64,000 nucleotides of DNA from Winogradskyella eximia. GTDB taxonomy: Bacteria > Bacteroidota > Bacteroidia > Flavobacteriales > Flavobacteriaceae. The position numbers were made by a program, and so were the translations under genes. The notes under the pieces are model-generated. The model worked only from the letters and a program-made list of their open reading frames with translations, ran no database searches and was not told the origin of the DNA. The stretch is from NCBI RefSeq assembly GCF_003386165.1, contig NZ_QRDV01000011.1, positions 4,431 through 68,430 on the forward strand, in the 5' to 3' direction. This document shows, piece by piece, positions 26,789 to 35,521 of this stretch. How positions within the stretch are numbered: the stretch's first letter is position 1; the number at the start of each line of letters is the position of its first letter.

Positions 26789-27769
26789 ATGAGTGTAGTG
26801 AATAGTCAGCCCTTAGTTTCTATTATTATTCCCACATATAATCGTGCCCAATTAATAGGAAAAACACTAGATTCTGTGTTAGCTCAAACCTATGAAAACT
26901 GGGAATGTATTGTTGTGGATGATGGGAGTACGGTTGATACTGAAAAATTACTCAACTCATACATTGATAAAGACAGTAGGTTTCAATACTATAAAAGACC
27001 AGACACATATTTAATTGGCGGAAATGGTGCTCGTAATTATGGATTATCTATAAGTAAAGGTGAGTATATAAATTGGTTTGATGATGATGATCTCATGGAG
27101 AGCAATAAACTTGAAGTACAATTATCACTTTTACACCAAACAACCTTTGATTATAACATTTGCCAAACCATGTTGTACGATATTAATAATGATAAAGAAT
27201 TAGGTTTGAGGGCAAGCCATATTGTTTCTAATCAGATTTTTCAAGATTACATAGGCTTTAAAATATTTTGGTTAACTCAGGCACCATTGTGGAAACGTTC
27301 CTTTTTGGAGAAGTATAATCTAAAATTTAATGAAGACTTAAAACAGTCCCAAGACTATGATTTTCATATGAGAGTATTGGCGATTTCAGAAAATTATAGT
27401 TTTACAGAAAAGGCTTTAGTGAAAGTATATTGTCATGCCGGAAATATGTCAAATTCTTTAGTAGAAAACGAACAAAAATTAAGATCTAATCTTTACGTAA
27501 AAGATGAAATTTTTAAACGTTTTGGCAACAGAATAGATATAGAGACTAAAAGATTAGTGTATAATCATTTGTTAGAGATATATAGCCAAGTGGTTTACAC
27601 TAGATCTTTAAAAAAAGCAATGATTGTTTTTCCTTTTTTATTAAACCATATTTCAGAAATAAAGTTATCTTTTTTTAAGCGTATAAGCGTGTTTTTTAAA
27701 TTATTAACAGGCTCATTTTTATACCTAACTTTAAAAAAAGGATATTCATTTTTAAAGATAAAGATTTAA
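26789..27769 (+). CDS. Family 2 glycosyltransferase (paralogue of the gene at 29963)
   Basis: A 326-residue GT-A glycosyltransferase. SIIIPTYNRAQLIGKTL (12-28), WECIVVDDGST (about 44-54) and the acidic WFDDDDLME (about 92-100) are the donor- and metal-binding motifs; QSQDYDFHMRVL carries the catalytic-base region. The C-terminal 80 residues are basic and hydrophobic, consistent with peripheral membrane attachment. The first 100 residues closely match the gene at 29963, so they arose by duplication. Sugar specificity is unknown. Confidence 0.88.
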   Translation: MSVVNSQPLVSIIIPTYNRAQLIGKTLDSVLAQTYENWECIVVDDGSTVDTEKLLNSYIDKDSRFQYYKRPDTYLIGGNGARNYGLSISKGEYINWFDDDDLMESNKLEVQLSLLHQTTFDYNICQTMLYDINNDKELGLRASHIVSNQIFQDYIGFKIFWLTQAPLWKRSFLEKYNLKFNEDLKQSQDYDFHMRVLAISENYSFTEKALVKVYCHAGNMSNSLVENEQKLRSNLYVKDEIFKRFGNRIDIETKRLVYNHLLEIYSQVVYTRSLKKAMIVFPFLLNHISEIKLSFFKRISVFFKLLTGSFLYLTLKKGYSFLKIKI

Positions 27770-27773
27770 GACA

Positions 27774-28856
27774 TTGATTACATACATATATCCATTTAGA
27801 AATAGAGAAGTTGAACGTGTCAAGAAATCCTTAGATTCTTTGGCTGAGCAAAACGATAAGGAATTAGAAGTCGTTTTTGTGGATTACGGTTCTACTCCAG
27901 AAACCGCTAGTGAAGTACAACACTTATTACTTAAATATTCTTTTGTTAAATATATTTACTCGTATAGTAACGGTAAACCATGGAATCGGTCTAAAGCATT
28001 AAATATTGGCATTAAACAAGCACAAACAGATTATGTTTTATCTGCAGATATTGATATGATTTTTCATTCCTCTTTTAACGGACTGCTAAAAAGTTTGACT
28101 GACCCAATTAAGGTGACTTTTTTTAAAGTAGGATATTTGTCAAAAAATGAAACCTACGATAAAAATGAGTTAGTACCAGAAAGCTATAGTAATCAAAGAG
28201 CTAAAGGAATTAGTTTATATCCTAAAGAGGCTTTATTTGCAATTAATGGATTCGATGAATTTTTTAATTGTTGGGGATCTGAAGATGAAGATGTAATTAG
28301 CCGTTTGATGTTTTATGGTTTGGAGATGAATTTTTATAATGAAAACACGCTTGTTTATCATCAATATCATAAACCTTTTAAGGAATTAAAGCATAAATTA
28401 TTAAGCAAAGAATTAAGCTATAATCAAGTAAGATTTCATAATGATAAAAAAAGAAAATTAAATGAAAATGCAAAAACTATAAAAGTCAATCTAGATAAAA
28501 ATTGGGGTGAAATAATTGATGAAGAACGTTATAATACACTTGTTAATACTCCAGTTTCAAGAACCATAACATCTTATAAAACAGATGTAGACTTCTTTTT
28601 GTTTTATGAATTAAAAACTTTAAATAAGGGAACTTGGTGTTTTAAATTCGTTGAGTTTGTTCCTGATAAAAACATTAATTTTAAATCTGTTTTATATCGT
28701 TTATGGACGATTAGAAATAGTGATTTAAAAATTAAGGAAGAATACTCTTTAAAAGAAGTAAACGATCTAGTATTGAAATTTTTACTTTATAACGATTTAG
28801 ATTTTCATCTTCTAGTAGATTCTGCTTCTTTAGAATTACGAATTAATATAGTATAA
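27774..28856 (+). CDS. GT2-like glycosyltransferase with galactosyltransferase-type C-terminal motif
   Basis: A 360-residue protein starting at TTG, 4 bp after the preceding stop. The N-terminal part has VVFVDYGSTPET (about 34-45) and the DxD-type SADIDMIF (about 92-99). FDEFFNCWGSEDEDVISRLM (about 160-179) matches the WGxED motif of chondroitin-synthase and beta-1,4-galactosyltransferase-like enzymes. The last 110 residues are without recognised family. It lies in a run of consecutive glycosyltransferase genes. Donor and acceptor are not predictable. Confidence 0.82.
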   Translation: MITYIYPFRNREVERVKKSLDSLAEQNDKELEVVFVDYGSTPETASEVQHLLLKYSFVKYIYSYSNGKPWNRSKALNIGIKQAQTDYVLSADIDMIFHSSFNGLLKSLTDPIKVTFFKVGYLSKNETYDKNELVPESYSNQRAKGISLYPKEALFAINGFDEFFNCWGSEDEDVISRLMFYGLEMNFYNENTLVYHQYHKPFKELKHKLLSKELSYNQVRFHNDKKRKLNENAKTIKVNLDKNWGEIIDEERYNTLVNTPVSRTITSYKTDVDFFLFYELKTLNKGTWCFKFVEFVPDKNINFKSVLYRLWTIRNSDLKIKEEYSLKEVNDLVLKFLLYNDLDFHLLVDSASLELRINIV

Positions 28857-29813
28857 ATGAAGTTATCTATCATTATTCCTATTTATAACGGTGTGTCTTA
28901 TTTTGAAAAGCTCATTAAAAGTATTAATGCGTTTACTTTTACGGATTTTGAATGTGTATTTATAGATAATAATTCTACAGATAATTCAGTAATAGAATTG
29001 GAAAAGGCACTTCAAAACGTCACGTTTGATTTTTTAATTTTATTTGAAGAAAAACAAGGTGCAGGACATGCTAGAAATACAGGAATAAAAAAGGCAAAGG
29101 GTGAGTTTTTAGCTTTTTTAGATTGTGATGATATCATTCTTCCTGAGAAATTTGCATATGATTTTTCGATTTTAGAAAATCACGATGTTGATTTTGTGTT
29201 TTGTCGTTCAGAGCGGTTTTACGATGATGGACGTAATCTAAAAAATCCAATTACAGGAATTAAGGAAGGCATTAATAATCCGCCAACTTTGGGATTATTG
29301 TGGTTGCAGAATTTTTTCTTGCTTCAAGGTCCTGGTTCTTTAATTGCTAAGAAAGCTGTTGTTGAGCAGTTAGGGAGTTTTCATACTGCTTATACAGGCG
29401 AAGATGCTTTTTTATTTATAAGAATGGGATTACTGTCTAAAGGCTATTTTTACGATAAGGCCTACTTTCATTATTTTAGACATGAACAATCTACCATATC
29501 TAAATCTAATGAAAATGAAAATGGAGCACTAAATAGATATTTTGAATTAAAACAAAACCTTTTTGCAGATGATATTGTAAGAGAAAATCTTGAGGCAATG
29601 GAACTATTAGCTGTACAGTTACAAAGCGATTTACTTAAGTTGCAACAATCGGGAGTGGACATAAAACCGTTTATGGAAAATGAAAAATTAAAGAATTTAA
29701 AATTGTCAAAATTTTTATTTAATCCATTAAGTCTTTATATAAATAGTAAGCTCTCTCACATAAAATATAATCCGTTTTATCAGATTTATAGAAAATGCCT
29801 TATAAGAAGATAA
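28857..29813 (+). CDS. Family 2 glycosyltransferase
   Basis: A 318-residue GT-A enzyme beginning KLSIIIPIYNGVSYFEKL, with VFIDNNSTDNS (about 34-44), GAGHARNTGIKKAKGEF (about 71-87) and the metal-binding FLDCDDIILP (about 91-100). GEDAFLFIRMG holds the likely catalytic acid pair. The start codon follows the preceding stop directly. The C-terminal helix-rich region has no recognised domain. It is followed by a 149-bp AT-rich gap. Confidence 0.87.
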   Translation: MKLSIIIPIYNGVSYFEKLIKSINAFTFTDFECVFIDNNSTDNSVIELEKALQNVTFDFLILFEEKQGAGHARNTGIKKAKGEFLAFLDCDDIILPEKFAYDFSILENHDVDFVFCRSERFYDDGRNLKNPITGIKEGINNPPTLGLLWLQNFFLLQGPGSLIAKKAVVEQLGSFHTAYTGEDAFLFIRMGLLSKGYFYDKAYFHYFRHEQSTISKSNENENGALNRYFELKQNLFADDIVRENLEAMELLAVQLQSDLLKLQQSGVDIKPFMENEKLKNLKLSKFLFNPLSLYINSKLSHIKYNPFYQIYRKCLIRR

Positions 29814-29962
29814 AAAATATTCCTAAATAATATTCAATATTTATTCTTGAATTTTTATTTTGAAAACTATGTTTATGATTTATAAAACAAAAACTTATTT
29901 CTTTTTAGAAATTAATCCCAATGGTAGATTGAAATTGTATATTAAATTTTTATCATAAAAAA

Positions 29963-30940
29963 ATGACAGAAGAACCGCTTGTATCCATTATTATTCCCAC
30001 TTATAACCGTGCCCATTTAATAGGTGAAACGTTAGATTCTGTTTTCTCACAAACCTATTCAAATTGGGAATGTATTGTTGTGGATGATGGTAGCACAGAT
30101 GAATCAGATAAGATAATGAAAGATTATACTAGTAAGGATAAGCGTTATAAATATCATCATAGACCTAAAGAGCATCTTAGTGGAGGAAATGGTGCCAGAA
30201 ACTATGGTTTTTTAATGAGTAAAGGTGATTTTATTCAATGGTTTGATAGTGACGACGTAATGGCATTAGATCATATTGAATCCAAAATGCAACCATTTAT
30301 TACAAACCTAGACACAGATGTTGTTTTTTCGGCATTTGAAAATGTTAATATGAACGGAGAAAGAACCCGAATTGCCAATAAAGAATTTAGTGGTAATATT
30401 ATTAATGATTTAGTAGATGGTTTGGTGTCTTTTGGACCTTTATCCTTTATGTTGCGTAAAGATAAAATTGAAAAATTTCAATATGACGAAACATTGAAAA
30501 AAAATCAGGATTTAGATTTTTTCTTTCGTTTTTTCACATCCAATGAAGCATTAAAGATAGTTCATATTAATAAAATACTTTATACGGTAAGAGCGCATAA
30601 TGGCTCAATGACCCACGGTTCTGACAAAGATATTTCTAAGATGACTTCTATATATAAAGTTTATTCAATGATTTTAAATTATTTTATAGAACAAAAGCAT
30701 TTAAAAGGTATAATTAATTATAGACATAGGTGTTTAAATAGTCTTAAAGTTATGGTTAGAAATGGTTTTTATGTTGAAGCATTTAAAAGATTGTTGTCGT
30801 TTCCTTATTTATCTATTCCACAAAAATTTTATTTATTTGGGTGTATGATTTCCCAGTTTTTAATAAATAAAGGCGCAACACAATTTGTGAAAATGAAGTT
30901 TAATGATAAGCGATATGTAGAAAAGCATATTTTTAAATAA
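29963..30940 (+). CDS. Family 2 glycosyltransferase (paralogue of the gene at 26789)
   Basis: A 325-residue GT-A enzyme. SIIIPTYNRAHLIGETLDSV (8-27), NWECIVVDDGSTDES, GGNGARNYG and WFDSDDVMALD (about 90-100) are the GT2 core. The first 100 residues are nearly the same as those of the gene at 26789, including long identical nucleotide stretches such as the one encoding NWECIVVDDG. The C-terminal halves diverge, suggesting a new acceptor or donor. It is preceded by a gap holding a TTGTATATTA element at 29935-29944. Confidence 0.87.
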   Translation: MTEEPLVSIIIPTYNRAHLIGETLDSVFSQTYSNWECIVVDDGSTDESDKIMKDYTSKDKRYKYHHRPKEHLSGGNGARNYGFLMSKGDFIQWFDSDDVMALDHIESKMQPFITNLDTDVVFSAFENVNMNGERTRIANKEFSGNIINDLVDGLVSFGPLSFMLRKDKIEKFQYDETLKKNQDLDFFFRFFTSNEALKIVHINKILYTVRAHNGSMTHGSDKDISKMTSIYKVYSMILNYFIEQKHLKGIINYRHRCLNSLKVMVRNGFYVEAFKRLLSFPYLSIPQKFYLFGCMISQFLINKGATQFVKMKFNDKRYVEKHIFK

Positions 30941-31046
30941 ATATATAGGTCTTAATCTCAGCTTTAATAACATAAGCGTATTAATTTGCCGAAATAGGAA
31001 CTTTAAAATATATATTTAATCACAATTATATTCGTTTATAAATTTT

Positions 31047-31054
31047 TAACTTTG
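31047..31054 (+). promoter_or_regulatory. -7 box TAACTTTG upstream of the gene at 31093
   Basis: Exact match to TAnnTTTG, 38 bp upstream of the start codon, in a 152-bp gap. No good TTG is found 17-23 bp upstream, so this is only a partial promoter candidate. Confidence 0.35.
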
Positions 31055-31092
31055 AATAAAAAATTAAGTGACTGTAAAATGTCAAATAATTT

Positions 31093-32004
31093 ATGATTTA
31101 CTCTCTCTACAACTATTATCTAACTAGAAAAACACCTACAAAATTCCGTAAGTTAAGTCAATGGTTGCTATGGCAACTATATAAATACTTAAAGTTCTCT
31201 TTACCAAAAAGTTATAAGATAATTTCTACACGCGCTTTGGGAGTAGATGTCAATAGTAATGTTATAGTTAGTTTAACTTCTTTTCCTGCAAGAATTAACA
31301 TTGTTTATTTGGCAATTAAGAGTATGCTTTATCAAACCCAAAGGCCTCAAAAAATAGTTTTATGGTTAGGCAAAGAATTGTTCCCAAATCGCGAAGCAGA
31401 CTTACCACAAAACTTATTAGAATTAAAACCTTTTGGATTAGAAATTGAATTTTGTGATGATTTAAAGGCTCATACGAAATACTTCTATGCTATGCAAAAA
31501 TATCAAAATAACCTTGTTGTCACGGTTGATGATGATATTATATACCCTACAAATCTATTAAGCACCTTACTAAAGGTTCATCATAAATTTCCAAGATGTG
31601 TTGTGGCCAATCGTGTTCGAAGTATGATCATTGAAAATGATGATTTTTTGCCATATAGAGGTTGGAAAATTAATAAAGAGCATAATATTGAACCTTCAAA
31701 AATGAATTTTGCTACAGGTGTTGGTGGTGTTTTATATAAGCCTGAGTTTTTTCTGAATTCCTTGTATGACCTAGAAGGTATTAGAAAAACAAATTGTATA
31801 GGTGATGATATTTGGCTGAAAGCAGGCGAGATGGAAAATAAAATACCAGTGGTTTTTACAAATTTTTACTTTAAGGAATTTATTGAGATTCCTAATTCTC
31901 AGAAAGAAAATTTACATTCTAAAAATGTTTTTGAAAGTGGTAATGATACCCAAGTGAAAGACGTCTTTGGTTATTTCGGAATCACTATACAATCCTTTGA
32001 ATAG
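31093..32004 (+). CDS. GT-A-fold glycosyltransferase-like protein
   Basis: A 303-residue protein with VSLTSFPARINIVYLAIKSM (about 59-78), IVLWLGKELFP (about 91-101), KYFYAMQKYQNNLVVTVDDDIIYP (about 126-149, with the DDD metal-binding motif) and NCIGDDIWLK near 235. This is a recognisable Bacteroidota glycosyltransferase group with a GT-A core, often found in capsule loci. The N-terminus is basic with no signal peptide. Substrates are unknown. It is flanked by gaps of about 150-160 bp, so it may be transcribed separately. Confidence 0.72.
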   Translation: MIYSLYNYYLTRKTPTKFRKLSQWLLWQLYKYLKFSLPKSYKIISTRALGVDVNSNVIVSLTSFPARINIVYLAIKSMLYQTQRPQKIVLWLGKELFPNREADLPQNLLELKPFGLEIEFCDDLKAHTKYFYAMQKYQNNLVVTVDDDIIYPTNLLSTLLKVHHKFPRCVVANRVRSMIIENDDFLPYRGWKINKEHNIEPSKMNFATGVGGVLYKPEFFLNSLYDLEGIRKTNCIGDDIWLKAGEMENKIPVVFTNFYFKEFIEIPNSQKENLHSKNVFESGNDTQVKDVFGYFGITIQSFE

Positions 32005-32167
32005 AAAATAATAATTTTCAAGATTTAACAACATTTAATTTATGAACTATAGTCTTCCCAAGTATGTATTTGTTTAATGATATTACAGGATTTTAATTAT
32101 TTTAGTAACATTTCAAAGCAATACTAGCAATAGCTTTAAAATTTATTATCTTCGATTCCGCTAGAAT

Positions 32168-33556
32168 ATGAAAACAATTTCAATTCCTATTATTCCTGTA
32201 AATCAGGTTTTTGCTAAAGTAAACGAAAGTCATGCCTTAAATCATGAGGCTATCTGTGTTTTTATCGCTTTAGGTTTTTTCTTAGAAGCCGATAGTTTTT
32301 TTAAAGATGAACAAGTATTGCAACCAGGAAAATCTTATGTTTTAGACAGCGAACGAAATATACAAAGCGAAGTATCTAATTTTAATTGGTACTATAAACC
32401 AAGAGATATTTCATTTAGTACTGCTCTAGATGAATTCACAGATTTATTTGAAACAATTGTTAAAGAGCAAACAGCAGAAAATAGAGTGATATTACCTTTA
32501 TCTGGTGGTTTAGATAGTAGAAGTCAAGCTGTGGCTTTAAAGCATATAAAAGCGGATGTACAAAGTTATTCATATTCTTTTGCTGGTGGTTTTAAAGAGC
32601 ATAAAATTAGTGAACAAATAGCCAAAGCCTGTGGTTTCGATTTTGATGCATTAATTATTCCACCTAATTATTTATGGGATGTTCTAGAAGATGCAGCAAC
32701 TATTAATAAGTGCTATTCGGAGTTTACACATCCAAGACAAATGGCGGTATTAGAAAAGTTTAAAATGATGCAAGGAGAATTCTCTTTGGGACATTGGGGA
32801 GATGTATTGTTTGATAGAGGAATCGCTTCAAAAGATGCGAACGTATCAGAATTAGACTTAATCTATAAGAAAGTGATTAAGAAAGGAGGCTTAGATTTGG
32901 CTAAAGCTTTATGGGTATCTTGGAATTTGGAAGGAGATTTTGAAAGTTATTTAAAAACACGTATTCAAAAACTCTTAGATCAGATAGATATTTCGCATAA
33001 AGGGGCAAAAATACGAGCGTTTAAAAGTTTGTTTTGGGCGCCACGTTGGACATCTGTGAGTTTATCATTTTTTCAAGCTGCACATCCAGTACATGTGCCA
33101 TATTATGATGATCGTATGTGCCAGTTTATTTGTGAAATACCAGAAGAATATTTAGCAGATAGGAAACTTCAAATAGCATACATAAAAAATAGAAACCCAA
33201 AAGTAGCTGCTATTCCGTGGCAAGATCAGATGCCGTATAATTTGTATAATTATCATAAAAATAAAGCGCCATATAATTTGCCGTATCGCATAAAGAATAA
33301 ATTAGAACGTAAGACTGAAGACCTCTTGGGAAAAAAATACATTCAACGTAATTGGGAATTGCAATTTTTAGGGAAAGAAAATGACGAAAAATTGCGTAAC
33401 TATTTATATAAACCTGAATTTTTGAATTTAGTAGGAAAGGACTTGGTTGATGATTTTTATAATAAATTTAAAACAGATGACGCTGTTTTTTATTCTCATG
33501 CCATTAGCATGTTATTGACCTTATCGGTTTGGAATAAAAATTATAAAAAGATATGA
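32168..33556 (+). CDS. Asparagine-synthetase-like ATP-dependent amide ligase lacking the glutaminase nucleophile
   Basis: A 462-residue protein with the PP-loop SGGLDSR (112-118), which activates a carboxylate by adenylation as in asparagine and beta-lactam synthetases. YYDDRMCQFICEIP and the later LQIAYIKN are conserved C-domain elements. The N-terminal about 90 residues look like the worn end of a class II glutaminase domain, but there is no Met-Cys start, so glutamine hydrolysis is not expected. It sits 135 bp before a complete AsnB-like gene. It may use ammonia or another amine as nucleophile; the product is unknown. Confidence 0.75.
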   Translation: MKTISIPIIPVNQVFAKVNESHALNHEAICVFIALGFFLEADSFFKDEQVLQPGKSYVLDSERNIQSEVSNFNWYYKPRDISFSTALDEFTDLFETIVKEQTAENRVILPLSGGLDSRSQAVALKHIKADVQSYSYSFAGGFKEHKISEQIAKACGFDFDALIIPPNYLWDVLEDAATINKCYSEFTHPRQMAVLEKFKMMQGEFSLGHWGDVLFDRGIASKDANVSELDLIYKKVIKKGGLDLAKALWVSWNLEGDFESYLKTRIQKLLDQIDISHKGAKIRAFKSLFWAPRWTSVSLSFFQAAHPVHVPYYDDRMCQFICEIPEEYLADRKLQIAYIKNRNPKVAAIPWQDQMPYNLYNYHKNKAPYNLPYRIKNKLERKTEDLLGKKYIQRNWELQFLGKENDEKLRNYLYKPEFLNLVGKDLVDDFYNKFKTDDAVFYSHAISMLLTLSVWNKNYKKI

Positions 33557-33628
33557 TTATGCCTTATAAAATACAATTCAGATATATTAACCTAAATACC
33601 TTTCCTAAATTTTAGATATTTGTAGAAG

Positions 33629-33657
33629 TTGAATAGCTTAAACTAAATATAGTTTTG
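33629..33657 (+). promoter_or_regulatory. Promoter upstream of the asnB-like gene
   Basis: TTG (33629-33631), 18-nt spacer, TAGTTTTG (33650-33657): a full match to the Bacteroidota consensus. The predicted start near 33664 gives a leader of about 28 nt before the ATG at 33692. It is an internal promoter of the locus. Confidence 0.65.
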
Positions 33658-33691
33658 TGTATTCAAATTTAATTTATAAAAGTTAATAATA

Positions 33692-35521
33692 ATGTGTGGA
33701 TTTTTAACGGAATATAATCTATCAAGTCAAAGACGTTTTCAAAAAGACGCTTTTTTGCGCTTACTCGCATTATCACACAAACGCGGTCCAGATAGTTCTG
33801 GTTATGTTTCCATATCGCCTCTCTTGCAAATGGGATTTAATAGATTGGCTATTATGGATACTTCAGTTGCAGGTCAACAGCCTATGCAAAGTGCAAATAA
33901 AAAGTTTACCATTGTTTTTAATGGTGAAATATATAACCATTTAGAATTACGAAAAAAATTAAATTATACCAGATATAAAGGTCATAGTGATACTGAAACT
34001 ATAACGGTTTGTTTAGAAACATGGGGAATAGAAAAAACGGTTAAAGAACTAAACGGCATGTTTGCTCTAGTTATTTATAACCATCAAAACGAAGAATTGA
34101 GTTTAGTTCGAGATTTTGCTGGTATTAAACCTTTATTTTATGGTTGGGATGGTCATACGCTGGTAGCAGCAAGCCAATATGATCAAATAACAAATCACCC
34201 TGTTTATGCTCAGAAATCTGTAAATCCTCAGGTTTTAAAGTTGTATTTGCAACAACATTTTTTACCAGCAGCTTATGGTTTACATACGGATACGTTTCAA
34301 GTATTACCAGGTGAAATAATTACATTTAATAAAGAAGGTAAAAAAAGTCATCAAAGGTATTGGGAATTACCTGTTAATGAAACATCATTTATAACAGATT
34401 CACAAGAAGCAGAACACTATATCTCATCTGTTCTAGATAAAGTTGTAGAAGGTCAGTTGCTTTCAGATGTGCCAATTGGTGGTTTTTTATCAGGTGGAGT
34501 AGATTCTGCTTTAATAGGCACTAGTATTAAGAAATATCATAAAGAGGCTCAATTGTTTACTATTGGTTCTGATAGTAAAACTCACGATGAATCTGAGCGT
34601 GCTAAGCAATTTGCAGAAGCATTAGAATTGCAACAATCCATTTGGAAATTGAATGCTAAAGAGATGTTGCATTATTGGGATGAGGCTATGAATACTTTGC
34701 ACGAACCAATGGCAGATTTTAGTATTTTACCTACTTATTTAGTTTCTAAGTTAGCTAAAAAGCAAGTAACGGTTACCTTAAGTGGCGATGGTGGTGACGA
34801 ATTATTTTTTGGGTATGAACGCTTTTGGAGTGTGGGTAAGAATATTAAATACCAACAACACCCAAGCCTTTTGCGTAAAGGAATCTATGGTTTTGATAAA
34901 TATGCTTCTGGAAATAAGAAATTCAATGCCGTACTGTTAGCTTCACGTCAAGGCGAAGCACAACAAGGACTTAATTCTAGATTTAGAAAAGAATGGTTAG
35001 AGGCATTAGCTCCAGATTTAAATAACATTTCTTTACCAGAAGAATATGATGTTTATAGCTATAGTAATTCAAAAGATACAAGAACCTTATTGCAGAATAT
35101 GCGTCATTCGGAATTTTATGGAATGATGCAAAAAACATTAAGAAAGGTAGATTTAGCAAGCATGGGAAATAGTTTAGAAGTGAGAGTACCATTTTTAGAT
35201 AAACAAATGATTGAAGCTAGCTTAAAAATAGATCCTTTGTTAAGCTATGGTAAAAATAAAAGTAAACAAGTGCTTAAAAATATACTACATAAACGAATTC
35301 CATCAGTTCAGGAAGAAACTGTAAAAAAAGGATTTTCTGTTCCGCTTAGTGCATGGTTTAGAGCCGATTTAAAACCACTGATTACAGAACGCTTATTAGA
35401 TGCTAATTTATTAGATTTTGGATTTGAACGTGCTGCAATAGAGAAAATGCTCAAATCGCATGGTAATAAAGAACAAGATTTAAAGTGGCCATTATTTACA
35501 CTATATGCCTTATTGAAATGA
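33692..35521 (+). CDS. asnB: AsnB-type glutamine-dependent asparagine synthetase / sugar amidotransferase
   Basis: A 609-residue protein starting Met-Cys-Gly, with Cys2 as the class II glutaminase nucleophile. RGPDSSG (about 31-37) and VFNGEIYNH (about 72-80) complete the glutaminase site. The synthetase domain has SGGVDS (267-272) and TLSGDGGDELFFGY. In polysaccharide loci, such proteins (WbpS of Pseudomonas, also in the P. gingivalis Wbp pathway) convert hexuronic acids to uronamides. With the UDP-HexNAc dehydrogenase at 12775 this is plausible here. It ends ATGA-coupled to the next gene. Housekeeping asparagine synthesis cannot be excluded. Confidence 0.88.
   Translation: MCGFLTEYNLSSQRRFQKDAFLRLLALSHKRGPDSSGYVSISPLLQMGFNRLAIMDTSVAGQQPMQSANKKFTIVFNGEIYNHLELRKKLNYTRYKGHSDTETITVCLETWGIEKTVKELNGMFALVIYNHQNEELSLVRDFAGIKPLFYGWDGHTLVAASQYDQITNHPVYAQKSVNPQVLKLYLQQHFLPAAYGLHTDTFQVLPGEIITFNKEGKKSHQRYWELPVNETSFITDSQEAEHYISSVLDKVVEGQLLSDVPIGGFLSGGVDSALIGTSIKKYHKEAQLFTIGSDSKTHDESERAKQFAEALELQQSIWKLNAKEMLHYWDEAMNTLHEPMADFSILPTYLVSKLAKKQVTVTLSGDGGDELFFGYERFWSVGKNIKYQQHPSLLRKGIYGFDKYASGNKKFNAVLLASRQGEAQQGLNSRFRKEWLEALAPDLNNISLPEEYDVYSYSNSKDTRTLLQNMRHSEFYGMMQKTLRKVDLASMGNSLEVRVPFLDKQMIEASLKIDPLLSYGKNKSKQVLKNILHKRIPSVQEETVKKGFSVPLSAWFRADLKPLITERLLDANLLDFGFERAAIEKMLKSHGNKEQDLKWPLFTLYALLK

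Noticed and set aside
32168..33556. Considered as a frameshifted asparagine synthetase pseudogene
   Set aside because: The frame is open for 462 codons with intact PP-loop and C-domain motifs, and no displaced glutaminase fragment with a Met-Cys start is found upstream in 32005-32167.
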